From NCBI GenBank assembly GCA_001899635.1, contig MKVQ01000017.1, forward strand, positions 89,010 through 153,009: DNA of 64,000 nucleotides, given 5' to 3'. A program made the translations under genes and the position numbers. Of the stretch, positions 26,368-34,932 are shown piece by piece; the first letter of the stretch is position 1; the number at the start of each line of letters is the position of its first letter. The stretch is from Myxococcales bacterium 68-20. GTDB lineage: Bacteria; Myxococcota_A; Polyangia; Polyangiales; Polyangiaceae. The notes beneath the pieces are model-generated. The model was not told the DNA's origin. It was given only the letters and a program-made list of their open reading frames with translations, and did not search any database.

Positions 26368-26805
26368 TCAGGAGCGCTTCCCGAGCAGGCCCGCCCACGT
26401 GAGCGCGCCGCCGAGGAGCGAGACGTCCTTCAGCAGCCCCATCATCGCCATCTGCTGCATCTGCGGGTTGCTCAGGCCCGGGAGGTGGACGCCGACGATG
26501 AAGGTGACGAGCAGCGCCGCGAGGCCGAGCGCCGCGAGACGGCCGAGCTTCCCGGTCAGGATCCCGAGGCTGCCGGCGATCAATGCCGCACCCGTGAAGT
26601 AGATCCAGAACACTCCGCCCGGGATCGGGACCATGCCCGCCATCGCGCCGGCGTTGAGGAAGTGGAACAGCCCGAAGACCGCAAACGGGAGCGCGAACGC
26701 GCCGCGCGCCACGGTGGTGGTGAGGACATCGAGCACCCGGCTCTGCGACGAACGCGACGAGGTGGACGAGACGGCTGCGTCGAAGTTGCGAACCTGCGAG
26801 GCCAT
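26368..26805 (-). CDS. DoxX-family membrane protein
   Basis: A 145-residue protein with four hydrophobic helices (ARGAFALPFAVFGLFHFLNA, WIYFTGAALIAGSLGILTG, LAALGLAALLVTFIVGVHL, MGLLKDVSLLGGALTWAGLL). The order and length match DoxX/MauE-like proteins, linked in other bacteria to oxidative-stress tolerance and thiol metabolism at the inner membrane. AAGGAG lies 8 nt before the ATG. It is convergent with the haem-like lipoprotein gene and divergent from ruvA, so it has its own promoter. Confidence 0.85.
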   Translation of the reverse strand: MASQVRNFDAAVSSTSSRSSQSRVLDVLTTTVARGAFALPFAVFGLFHFLNAGAMAGMVPIPGGVFWIYFTGAALIAGSLGILTGKLGRLAALGLAALLVTFIVGVHLPGLSNPQMQQMAMMGLLKDVSLLGGALTWAGLLGKRS

Positions 26806-26970
26806 GACGAGAGCTCCTTGAACGAGGTGAGCGTCGTTCGCTCACTCACGAAGCCATCATGAATCGTTGCCGGAATAGGATTAGTCTCCCCCGACCGCGC
26901 AAACCGTTCCCCTCATGGAACAATCGACTGGATAGCCGAGGCCGCACCAGACGGGCTATCGTCCGCGCCG

Positions 26971-27591
26971 ATGATCGGCCGCCTCACCGGCATGGTGATC
27001 GAAGAGGATGACGGCACGACGGTGCTCGACGTGAACGGCGTCGGGTACGAGCTCGTGATGCCGCTCGGGACCATCGGCCGCTCGAAGGCCGACCCCGAGG
27101 GCAGGGTCACCATCTTCGTCCATACACACGTTCGCGAGGATCAGTTCTCGCTCTTCGGCTTCGCCTCCGAGGGCGACCGCCTCGCCTTCCGCACCCTCAT
27201 CGGCGTGAGCAGCGTCGGTCCGAAGACGGCGATCGCTGTCCTCTCCGCGCTTCCTGCGCACGAGCTCGGGCAAGCGATCGCCAGGAAGGAGCTCGGCAAG
27301 CTCACGTCGATCAGCGGCATCGGCAAGAAGACGGCTGAGCGCCTCCTCCTCGAGCTGAAGGACAAGCTGTCGATCCTCCAGGCCGCGCCGCCTCGCGGCA
27401 GCGATGGCGCCGGTCTCGTCGCCGCGGCGCCTCCGTCGAGCTCGAACGGGGAGCTGCTCGCACGCGCGCTCGTCAACATGGGCTACAAGGCCGGCGAGGC
27501 CGACCGCGCCATCGAGCAGCTCGGCGGGAAGGTCGTGGAGCTGCCGCTGGCCGATCTGCTCAAGGAAGCGCTCGCGGTTCTCTCGAAGTAG
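26971..27591 (+). CDS. ruvA: Holliday junction branch-migration protein RuvA
   Basis: A 206-residue RuvA with all three domains: an N-terminal OB fold (MIGRLTGMVIEED ... VHTHVREDQFSLFGF), the helix-hairpin-helix domain that grips junction DNA (TLIGVSSVGPKTAIAVLSAL and SISGIGKKTAERLLLELKDK), a flexible linker, and the C-terminal RuvB-binding domain (ARALVNMGYKAGEADRAI). RuvA tetramers load RuvB helicases on Holliday junctions during recombination repair. ruvB and ruvC are not adjacent here, unlike many genomes. Next gene, an M20 peptidase, is 100 bp on. Confidence 0.97.
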   Translation: MIGRLTGMVIEEDDGTTVLDVNGVGYELVMPLGTIGRSKADPEGRVTIFVHTHVREDQFSLFGFASEGDRLAFRTLIGVSSVGPKTAIAVLSALPAHELGQAIARKELGKLTSISGIGKKTAERLLLELKDKLSILQAAPPRGSDGAGLVAAAPPSSSNGELLARALVNMGYKAGEADRAIEQLGGKVVELPLADLLKEALAVLSK

Positions 27592-27692
27592 ATCGGCCGC
27601 AGATCCCTCGACGCGGAGGCGTGCTCTCGCGGAGGAGCGGGTCCACGGCATAGCCCCGAGGCCTGTTTCCCGCTAGAAGGGTTCGTCGGCTC

Positions 27693-29084
27693 ATGGATAG
27701 GGTGCTTCGCTTCATCGACGACCACCGTGCGCGATTCGTCGCCGAGCTGTCGACGTGGGTGAAGATCCCCGCCATCTCCGCCGCGCCCGAGCACAAGGCC
27801 GATCTCGTCCGGAATGCCGAGCACCTCGCCGCCGAGCTCCGCCGGCTCCGGGCCGACCGCGTCGAGATCTGGCCGACCGGCGGCGGCACGGGCCACCCGG
27901 CCGTGTTCGCCTCGTTCATGCACGCGCCGGGCAAGCCGACGCTCCTCGTCTACGGGCACCACGACGTGCAGCCGGCCGATCCGCTCGACGAGTGGGTAAG
28001 CCCTCCGTTCGAGCCGGCAATCCGCGACGGTCGGATGTGGGGCCGCGGCGTCGTCGACGACAAGGGGCAGGTCTGGATCCACGTGAAGGCGATCGAGGCC
28101 TTCCTCGCGAGCTCGCCGGACGGAAAGCTCCCGATCAACCTGAAGCTCATCATCGAGGGCGAAGAGGAGATCGGCTCCGACAACCTCGAGACGCTGATGC
28201 GCGAGAAGGCGAGCGACCTCGCCGCCGACTACGTCTGCGTGAGCGACACGGCGATGTTCGGTCGCGGCATCCCCTCGCTCTGTGTCGGTCTCCGAGGCCT
28301 CGCGATCCTCGAGGTCCACGTCGAGGGGCCGAAGCAAGACCTCCACTCGGGCTCGTTCGGCGGCGGCGTCGCCAACCCGATCAACGTGCTCGCCCGCATG
28401 CTCGCGAGCCTCCACGACGACGACGGCAAGGTCACCGTCCCCGGCTTCTACGACGACGTCCGCGAGCTGACGCAGGCAGAGCGCGCCGAGATCGCCGGGC
28501 TCCCGTTCGACGAGGCCGAGTGGCTCGCCTCGACCGGCTCGCCCGCGGTGACGGGCGAGAACGGCTTCTCGACGCTCGAGCGCGTCTGGGCGCGCCCGAC
28601 CCTCGACTGCAACGGCATCGCCGGCGGCTTCCAGGGCGAAGGCTCGAAGACGATCATCCCGGCGCGGGCGATGGCGAAGATCACCTGCCGCCTCGTGCCC
28701 GATCAGGATCCGGAGGAGATCACCCGCCTCCTCGCGGCTCACCTCGAGAAGGTCGCGCCGCCCGGCGTTCGCGTGCGGTGCGAGCCGAGCCCCGGCGGAC
28801 GGCCCTACCTCGCGCCGACGAATCATCCCGTCTTCGACGTCGCCAAGCGCGCCTTCGCGAAGGCATTCGATCGCCCGACGGTCTTCATCCGCGAGGGCGG
28901 CTCGATCCCGTTCGTCCGCACGATCGCCGACGCGACCGGCAAGCCCTGCCTCCTCATGGGGTTCGGTCAGCCGGACGAGAACGCCCACGCGCCGAACGAG
29001 TGGATCGACCTCGACAACTTCCACCTCGGCATCAAGAGCGCCGCACACCTGTACGACGAGCTCTCGCGGCTCGGCGCCGGCTGA
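27693..29084 (+). CDS. M20-family metallopeptidase (dipeptidase-like)
   Basis: A 463-residue zinc peptidase of the M20 family, close to the dipeptidase/ArgE/CPG2 group. Metal ligands and catalytic residues are seen in YGHHDVQP (His89/90, Asp91), VVDDKGQ (Asp122/123) and EGEEEIGS (Glu157-159), with the dimerisation domain about 210-330 and a last His ligand near DENAHAPNEW. It hydrolyses small peptides or acylated amino acids in the cytosol. It is the first gene of a close-spaced trio with a membrane protein and a swivel-domain protein; the link is unclear. Confidence 0.93.
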   Translation: MDRVLRFIDDHRARFVAELSTWVKIPAISAAPEHKADLVRNAEHLAAELRRLRADRVEIWPTGGGTGHPAVFASFMHAPGKPTLLVYGHHDVQPADPLDEWVSPPFEPAIRDGRMWGRGVVDDKGQVWIHVKAIEAFLASSPDGKLPINLKLIIEGEEEIGSDNLETLMREKASDLAADYVCVSDTAMFGRGIPSLCVGLRGLAILEVHVEGPKQDLHSGSFGGGVANPINVLARMLASLHDDDGKVTVPGFYDDVRELTQAERAEIAGLPFDEAEWLASTGSPAVTGENGFSTLERVWARPTLDCNGIAGGFQGEGSKTIIPARAMAKITCRLVPDQDPEEITRLLAAHLEKVAPPGVRVRCEPSPGGRPYLAPTNHPVFDVAKRAFAKAFDRPTVFIREGGSIPFVRTIADATGKPCLLMGFGQPDENAHAPNEWIDLDNFHLGIKSAAHLYDELSRLGAG

Positions 29085-29103
29085 ACGACACGACGGAAGA
29101 CTC

Positions 29104-29967
29104 ATGTCCAAGAAGACCAAGGCAAAGCAGACGTCGAAGAAGGACAAGCGCGACGTGCGCCGGCAGGAGCGTCGCTTCGTCTCCCAGGCAGCCACGAACC
29201 CGACGATCGTGAGCGGCGCCGGCGCGCTGTCGGCGCTGCTCCTCGGCGCCGGCCTCTGGGCTTACTTCTACGCGAAGAGCTTCGCCGAGGACGATCAGCT
29301 CAAGGCCGTCCCGTCCTACCTGATCGCCGCAGGCGCGGTGATCATGGGCATCACGATCTGGATCGGCACGAGCAGCGAGTCGCCGATCCGCGTGGGCGCC
29401 CCGGGCATCGCCGTCGAGAAGGGCGAGCTCCGCCGCATGGCGTGGTGGGCCGTCGAGAAAATCAGGTTCGAGGCAGGCGCGCTCGCGCTGGTGATCACCG
29501 GGAAGGACGAGGCGAGCTCGGACTGGACGTTCAAGGTGCCGGTCAAGGCGCACCCCGAGGCAGTCGCCTGGATCGTCAAGGAAGCCCAGGACCGCATCCC
29601 GCGCCGCGTCGACATCGACGACGACCTGCTCGAGAAGCTCCCCGCAGCCCACGAGCACGTCGGACAGCGTGTCGATCTCGAGCCGCTCCAGGTGGTCGGG
29701 AAGAAGTGCGCCGTCACCGGCAAGACGATCTCCTACGAGCCCGACGCCCGGGTCTGCCCGCAGTGCGAGCGCGTCTACGTCAAGACGTCGGTCCCGAAGA
29801 AGTGCCGATGCGGAAACTCCCTCGTCCACCTGCGCCCGAAGTCCCTCCAGGGCTTCGACGACGCAGAAGAGGTCGCGGACGACGAGGAGGACGACGAGCG
29901 CGTGTCCGCATCGGACGAGCGAACGTCGACGGAGACCAAGGCCGCCGAGGAGACGGCGGAGAGCTGA
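29104..29967 (+). CDS. Membrane protein with C-terminal zinc-ribbon-like motif
   Basis: A 287-residue protein: Lys-rich N-terminus (KKTKAKQTSKKDKRDVRR), two membrane helices (about 35-58 and 67-87), a soluble middle, and a Cys cluster at about 200-245 (KKCAVTG, VCPQCERVYV, KKCRCGNSL) that looks like a zinc ribbon. An acidic tail ends the chain. I do not recognise the family. The basic N-tail and zinc ribbon suggest contact with nucleic acid or a protein partner at the membrane. It sits 19 bp after the peptidase gene and 47 bp before the swivel-domain gene. Confidence 0.7.
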   Translation: MSKKTKAKQTSKKDKRDVRRQERRFVSQAATNPTIVSGAGALSALLLGAGLWAYFYAKSFAEDDQLKAVPSYLIAAGAVIMGITIWIGTSSESPIRVGAPGIAVEKGELRRMAWWAVEKIRFEAGALALVITGKDEASSDWTFKVPVKAHPEAVAWIVKEAQDRIPRRVDIDDDLLEKLPAAHEHVGQRVDLEPLQVVGKKCAVTGKTISYEPDARVCPQCERVYVKTSVPKKCRCGNSLVHLRPKSLQGFDDAEEVADDEEDDERVSASDERTSTETKAAEETAES

Positions 29968-30014
29968 CGTCGAGCGGCGCTGCCGCCGGCGATCCCGATC
30001 GGAGGAAACATTCG

Positions 30015-30407
30015 ATGGCCAAGCTGGTTGCGAAAGGAATGGGGGCGAGCCCAGGCACTGCGACGGGTGCGATCGTCTTTCGATCGGAGGACGCCGTCGA
30101 TCTCGCCTCCCAGGGCAAGGCCGTCATCCTCGTGCGCATCGAGACCACGCCCGACGACGTCCCCGGCATGAAGATCGCGGCGGGCATCGTCACCACGCGC
30201 GGCGGCATCACCGGCGACGCGGCGATCGTCGCGAGGAGCCTCGGCAAGCCGTGCATCGCATCGTGCGCTCCACTGCACGTCGACTACGCAGCCAACAGCC
30301 TGACGGTCTGGGGCAGCGCGGCGTCAGGGGATCCCGACGACGTCGTCCTCAAGAAGGGCGACCTCGTGACGATCGACGGCGGCAAGGGCGAGATCTGGAT
30401 CGCCTGA
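30015..30407 (+). CDS. Stand-alone PEP-utilising swivel domain, catalytic His replaced
   Basis: A 130-residue protein that is just the mobile phosphohistidine domain of PEP-using enzymes (pyruvate phosphate dikinase, PEP synthase, PTS enzyme I). The signature normally read as TARGGMTSHAA is here TTRGGITGDAA, so the phosphorylated His is Asp68. The rest of the fold (AAGIVTTRGG, ARSLGKPCI, GDLVTIDGGKGEIWI) is well kept. Without His it cannot be a normal phospho-carrier; it may be a regulatory or structural copy, or use Asp. GGAGGA at 30001-30006 supports the ATG at 30015. Confidence 0.85.
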   Translation: MAKLVAKGMGASPGTATGAIVFRSEDAVDLASQGKAVILVRIETTPDDVPGMKIAAGIVTTRGGITGDAAIVARSLGKPCIASCAPLHVDYAANSLTVWGSAASGDPDDVVLKKGDLVTIDGGKGEIWIA

Positions 30408-30434
30408 CCTGAGGCGACGGAGCGGGTCGAGAGC

Positions 30435-31865
30435 TTAGGCCGTCTCGACTCGGTTCCGGCCGCGGTGCTTGGCGGAGTACATCGCCTTGTCAGCGCGGCC
30501 GAGCAGATCGTCGATCTGCCAGTCGGGGCCGTCCGCGCTCGCGAGGCCGACCGAAGCGGTCGCGCGATGCTCGGTCCCGTTCGGCAGGACGTACCGCGCT
30601 TCGGCGAGCGCACGACGGACACGTTCGGCGGCGACGCGCGCGCCCGCCTCCGCCGTCTGAGCGAGCGCGACGACGAACTCCTCACCGCCCCAGCGCGCGA
30701 CGAAATCGCTCTTGCGCGCGATGCTCGAGAGCACCCGCGCGACGCCTTGGAGCACGGCGTCGCCGGCATCGTGACCGAGCGTGTCGTTGACCTTCTTGAA
30801 ATGATCGACGTCGAGCAGGAGCATGCTCATCGGGAAGAGGCGGCTGTCCGATGCGGCACGCGCCTTCTCGATCCGCTCGACGAAAGCACGGCGATTGAGG
30901 AGCCCCGTGAGCGTGTCGGTGGACGCGAGGCGGCGCGCCTCCGCGACGAGCGACGCCATCCGGAGCGGCCCGCCCAGCTCGTTCGACAGCAGCGCGATGA
31001 AGCGACGGTCATCGTGCGAAGCGCCACGGCGGCTCGGTGAGATCGCGATCCGTCCGATCGACGTCGTGCCGAAGCGAACCGGGAGCAGGATCGGCGGCGT
31101 CGACCACTCGGCCTCGACCGATCGCTTGTCCGCGATGATCACCGCGTCTGCTTCGGCCGGCTTGCGGCGCTCCAGCGGGTGCTGGACGTCGAGCGCATCG
31201 CGCGCCTCGCGCTCGGCGGCCTCACGCTGCTCCGGATGCGTGTGGATGAAGAGCCGCGTACCGTGCTGCCCCTCCGCCGGTTCGGTCACGAGCGCGAGCC
31301 AGCGATAACCCGCGACCTCGGAGGCAAGCGCGACCAGGCCCTCGAAGAGCTGCTCGAGCTCCTCGGCCTTCTGCGCGAGCGCACGAACCTCACCGGCGAT
31401 CGTCGACTCGAACAGCGACGCATCGAGCAACTGCGAGAGCCGCTCCTGCACGTTGCCGCGCGTGACCACCGGCGGCGTCATCGCCGGGGGCGGCCGGGTC
31501 TTGGGCGACGACGTCAGATCGCCGAGGACGTCGATCAGCCGGTCGATCTCCGTCTTCGTGACGTACGCGGTCGCGCCGGCATGCCGCGCCCAGAAGCGCG
31601 AGCGGCGGTCGTCCGACGCCGTGAGCAGGACGACGGGCACGCGCGCGGTCGCGGGCTCCGCCCGGAGGAGCCGACAGAGCTGGAGCCCGGAGATCCCTGG
31701 CATCCAGAGATCGGTGACGACGGCGTCCGGCTGCTTGTCGATCGCGAGCTCCGCGGCCTCGGCCGCCGTCGGGACCTCGACGACCTCATAGGCCTTCTCG
31801 CGGAGGCGGACCCCGAGGAGCGCACGTGCACTCGCGCTATCGTCGACCAGGAGGACTCGGGCCAC
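30435..31865 (-). CDS. Response regulator diguanylate cyclase
   Basis: A 476-residue protein. Residues 1-115 are a receiver (DD8-9, phospho-acceptor Asp52 in VVTDLWMP, Lys104). A middle region (about 135-310) with a coiled part and a GAF-like beta domain links to the GGDEF domain (about 310-476). The active site is GGEEF (393-397), which supports c-di-GMP synthesis from two GTP, and the inhibitory I-site RKSD (384-387) lies five residues upstream, so product feedback is expected. Start is GTG. No kinase gene is adjacent. c-di-GMP would tune motility, matrix or development. Confidence 0.93.
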   Translation of the reverse strand: MARVLLVDDSASARALLGVRLREKAYEVVEVPTAAEAAELAIDKQPDAVVTDLWMPGISGLQLCRLLRAEPATARVPVVLLTASDDRRSRFWARHAGATAYVTKTEIDRLIDVLGDLTSSPKTRPPPAMTPPVVTRGNVQERLSQLLDASLFESTIAGEVRALAQKAEELEQLFEGLVALASEVAGYRWLALVTEPAEGQHGTRLFIHTHPEQREAAEREARDALDVQHPLERRKPAEADAVIIADKRSVEAEWSTPPILLPVRFGTTSIGRIAISPSRRGASHDDRRFIALLSNELGGPLRMASLVAEARRLASTDTLTGLLNRRAFVERIEKARAASDSRLFPMSMLLLDVDHFKKVNDTLGHDAGDAVLQGVARVLSSIARKSDFVARWGGEEFVVALAQTAEAGARVAAERVRRALAEARYVLPNGTEHRATASVGLASADGPDWQIDDLLGRADKAMYSAKHRGRNRVETA

Positions 31866-31964
31866 AGCTTTATCGACTATGGTCGCGCCGAAGCCCCAAG
31901 AAAGCTAGTTCGAGCATTCGAGAATGCGCCTGCGAGACGCACGAAGCAAAGGAGCTGCCAGGAT

Positions 31965-32843
31965 ATGAGTGCAATCAGCCTCACGGTCACGGTCCTCGGG
32001 ACGGGAACGATGGGTCAAGGCATCGCCCAGGTGGCCGCCCAGAGCGGGCACACGGCCCGCCTCTACGACGTGGCCGACGGCCGGGCCACGGCGGCCGTGC
32101 AGGCGATTGCGGCTCAGCTCGAGAAGCTCGTCGGCAAGGGGAAGATCACGGCTGACCTTCGCGCGGGGACACTGAATCGTCTCTCGGCCGCCACGTCGGC
32201 GAAAGACGCCTGTGCCGGCGCGGATGTCGTGATCGAGGCCGTGCCCGAGGACATGGCGCTGAAGGTCGCCGTCCTCGAGGCCGTGCTCCCGAGCGCGGCG
32301 AGGGGCGCGATCATCGCGTCGAACACCTCATCGCTCTCGATCACCGAGCTCGGCGCGCGCCTGAAGGCTCCGGAGCGGACCGTCGGCCTGCACTTCTTCA
32401 ACCCGCCGCCGGTGATGGAGCTCGTGGAGGTCGTCCGCGGGCTCGGCACGTCCGAGGACACGCTCGCGCGCGCGCTCGCGTTCGTGAAGGGTCTCGGCAA
32501 GACGCCGATCGTCGTCCGCGACGTGCCCGGCTTCGCGACGAGCCGCCTCGGCGTCATCCTCGGAGCCGAGGCGATGCGCATGCTCGAGACGGGCGTCGCC
32601 AGCGCTCAGGACATCGATCGCGGGATGGAGCTCGGCTATCGCCACCCGATGGGCCCGCTCAAGCTCACCGATCTCGTCGGGCTCGACGTCCGACTCGCGA
32701 TCCTCGAGCATCTCCAGCGCGAGATCGGCGACCAGTTCCGTCCGCCCGCGATCCTCCGGACCATGGTGCGCGCCGGCAAGCTCGGAAAGAAGACCGGCGA
32801 GGGCTTCTACACCTGGGTCGACGGACAGCCCGTCGCGAAGTGA
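31965..32843 (+). CDS. 3-hydroxyacyl-CoA (3-hydroxybutyryl-CoA) dehydrogenase
   Basis: A 292-residue single-domain-pair enzyme of the HbdA/FadB-C type. The Rossmann motif is VLGTGTMGQGIA, catalytic residues are in NTSSLSITE and LHFFNPPPVMELVEVV (His-Phe-Phe-Asn-Pro), and the C-terminal helical domain has HPMGPLKLTDLVGLD. It oxidises (S)-3-hydroxyacyl-CoA with NAD, or reduces acetoacetyl-CoA with NADPH. The thiolase gene 2 kb away would supply or use the same intermediates, though they are not cotranscribed. ATG at 31965 fits the family start. Confidence 0.94.
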   Translation: MSAISLTVTVLGTGTMGQGIAQVAAQSGHTARLYDVADGRATAAVQAIAAQLEKLVGKGKITADLRAGTLNRLSAATSAKDACAGADVVIEAVPEDMALKVAVLEAVLPSAARGAIIASNTSSLSITELGARLKAPERTVGLHFFNPPPVMELVEVVRGLGTSEDTLARALAFVKGLGKTPIVVRDVPGFATSRLGVILGAEAMRMLETGVASAQDIDRGMELGYRHPMGPLKLTDLVGLDVRLAILEHLQREIGDQFRPPAILRTMVRAGKLGKKTGEGFYTWVDGQPVAK

Positions 32844-32855
32844 CGGAGCAGCAGC

Positions 32856-34445
32856 TCAGCGCCAGACGCGCATGAGCTGCATGCCGTCCCTCATCGTCAG
32901 GATGGTGGCGCGGCCCGGGGACAGGCCGATGGAGACAGCGTCTCCTGCCGTCGGGTAGAGCGCGAAGCCGTTCTTCGTGAAGGTCGGATCGAGCTGCCCG
33001 TCCTTGCCGACGCGGAGCGCGAGCGACTGCTTCTCGGCGGCGTTCGCGGCTTGACCGATTCCCGTCAGGAGGAGCTTTCCGTCGTCCCAGACCGCGCCGA
33101 AGAGCGACTCGGACTTCGAGAGCGCGAACGTGATCCAGCCGCTGGAGCCGAAGGACGAGAGCATCGAGCCCTTCGCATCGAACGCGACGACGGCCATCTG
33201 CGAGCCGGTCGTCTTCCCCACGAGGTAGACCTCGTCGCTCGGCCCGAGCGCCATGCCGTACGCCTCCATGCCGAGCATCCCGGTGGTGCCCTTCGCGAGG
33301 CCGCCGCCGTAGGTCGTATCGATGTTCCCGCTCGCGTCGAGGCGCCAGGCGCACGCCTTCTGGTCGACGAGGTCCCTGCCTCCGACCACGATGCGACCAG
33401 CGCTGTCGATCGCGATGCCGACCGGCTCCTGATCGCCCGCCGAGGCGAACGTCACGCGGCCGGCGATGCCGAACGTCGCGTCGATGGCACCGTCCTTGGT
33501 CACCTTCATGACCGACATGTCCTTGTCGACCGTCATCGCGTAGCCGACCGCGTAGATGCTTCCATCCGGGCCGACCACGGCCGCGTGGAGCGGCATGCTC
33601 ACGCTCGTGGGAGCGCAGACCTGCCCGGCGGTGCCGAACGCTGGGATGTGCTTGCCCGCAGCGTCGAGCTTCACGAAGCACGTCTTCGGTTCGTTGTTCG
33701 CCATGAGGATGGCGCCGGCAACGACGATCGAGCCATCATCGAGGAGCACGGAGGTGTGAGCCATGGACATCGAGCCTCCGGTGAACACCTCCTTCAGCGT
33801 GCCGCCCGCCCCGAACGAGGTATCGACCGAGCCGTTCGGGAGAAAGCGCGTCATCGTCGACTCGTACTTCTGCGCCGCGAGTCGGCCGCCGGTCACGAGC
33901 GCGCGGCCCTGACGGTCGAGGACGAGCGAGTGGCCGAAATCGTCGGTGAGCTTGGCGCCGATGCCCGCGACGCCGAAGGTCGTGTCGAGCGTGCCCGGCG
34001 CGCCCGCGACGACGAGCGGCGCCCGGACCTCTCCGCCGATGCCACCGGCCGAAGCGCGCAGCCGGAGCGGGTGATCCCCGAGCGCGGCCTCCGCGGTCGC
34101 GTCGAGCGTCACGGTGACGACGTCTTTCGCATCCGTCGTCGACTGCGCCGCCACGCCCTGCGGAACGTCGAGGATCTCGAAGGACGTCGGCCCGACCGCA
34201 TCGGCGGGACGCGTGAGCTTCACCTCGAATGTCATCGATCCTCCCGCGCGCACGACGAACGCGGTAGGCGCCGCGATCCCGATCTGGCTCGGAGGCTTCG
34301 CGGAGGCGGGCGCCTCCGAGCTCTCGGAGCCGGAAGGAGCGGTCGCCGCAGGCGGCACGTTCTCGGGCGCGGGATCCGACGAATCACCGCCGCAGGCGAG
34401 GAGGACGAGAGAGACGAACACACCGAGGGTCGAGGAGGAGCGCAT
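32856..34445 (-). CDS. Delta-60 repeat lipoprotein
   Basis: A 529-residue lipoprotein (signal ends VLLACGG). An Ala/Pro/Ser linker leads to an Ig-like domain at about 55-150, then repeats of about 55-60 residues that each contain GSVDTSFGAGG-like turns (LDTTFGVAGIG, IDATFGIAG, IDTTYGGG, LDPTFTKNG). These are delta-60 repeats, propeller-type modules frequent in deltaproteobacterial and myxobacterial surface proteins. Binding role inferred. It ends 12 bp from the convergent hydroxyacyl-CoA dehydrogenase gene, with no clear terminator between. Confidence 0.88.
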   Translation of the reverse strand: MRSSSTLGVFVSLVLLACGGDSSDPAPENVPPAATAPSGSESSEAPASAKPPSQIGIAAPTAFVVRAGGSMTFEVKLTRPADAVGPTSFEILDVPQGVAAQSTTDAKDVVTVTLDATAEAALGDHPLRLRASAGGIGGEVRAPLVVAGAPGTLDTTFGVAGIGAKLTDDFGHSLVLDRQGRALVTGGRLAAQKYESTMTRFLPNGSVDTSFGAGGTLKEVFTGGSMSMAHTSVLLDDGSIVVAGAILMANNEPKTCFVKLDAAGKHIPAFGTAGQVCAPTSVSMPLHAAVVGPDGSIYAVGYAMTVDKDMSVMKVTKDGAIDATFGIAGRVTFASAGDQEPVGIAIDSAGRIVVGGRDLVDQKACAWRLDASGNIDTTYGGGLAKGTTGMLGMEAYGMALGPSDEVYLVGKTTGSQMAVVAFDAKGSMLSSFGSSGWITFALSKSESLFGAVWDDGKLLLTGIGQAANAAEKQSLALRVGKDGQLDPTFTKNGFALYPTAGDAVSIGLSPGRATILTMRDGMQLMRVWR

Positions 34446-34932
34446 GCCGAGGCCCTACGCAGAGGACGTGCCAGCCGAGCGGCCGCGAGGCCCTTCGACG
34501 GAAGCCCTGAAAACAGGCCCGAAGCGTCGGCGCGCGGAGCGTCGACGGGCGTGCACGCACGCGGAGAGGCCGTGCGCGCACGCTCCGAGCTCGGCTCCGG
34601 CGTCGGCCCACGCGCGGAGACCCGCACGGCGCTCGTCTGGGGCCACGTAGGCGGTGAGGCGGACTCGGTGAGCCCTAGCTCGGTTCGGGAGCCGGACACG
34701 CTACGACCGCAAGCGTTCGCGGACCTGGCGATCCGCGTGGCGCAGCTCTTCGAGTAGCTCAGCGCGTCCCGAGGGTGCCCTCCGCGCTCGAGCTCGGCCG
34801 CCCCTCGAGAGCCTCGGCTCTCGCGTGGGCACGACAGGCACCGCACATCCCGCTGCAAAGAGAAGTCGGTCGCGAAAAAAGCCGACGAGCTCGGTGGGCA
34901 CGCGGAGAGGACGGTATTAAGCTCGCGCCGTC
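34446..34932. other. Intergenic, no gene seen
   Basis: About 490 bp between divergent genes. Frames on both strands are short and Arg/Ala/Ser-rich. It must contain the promoters of the delta-60 lipoprotein and the thiolase. A plus-strand frame ending at 34757 has a plausible helical end (DLAIRVAQLFE) but no credible start. Confidence 0.55.
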
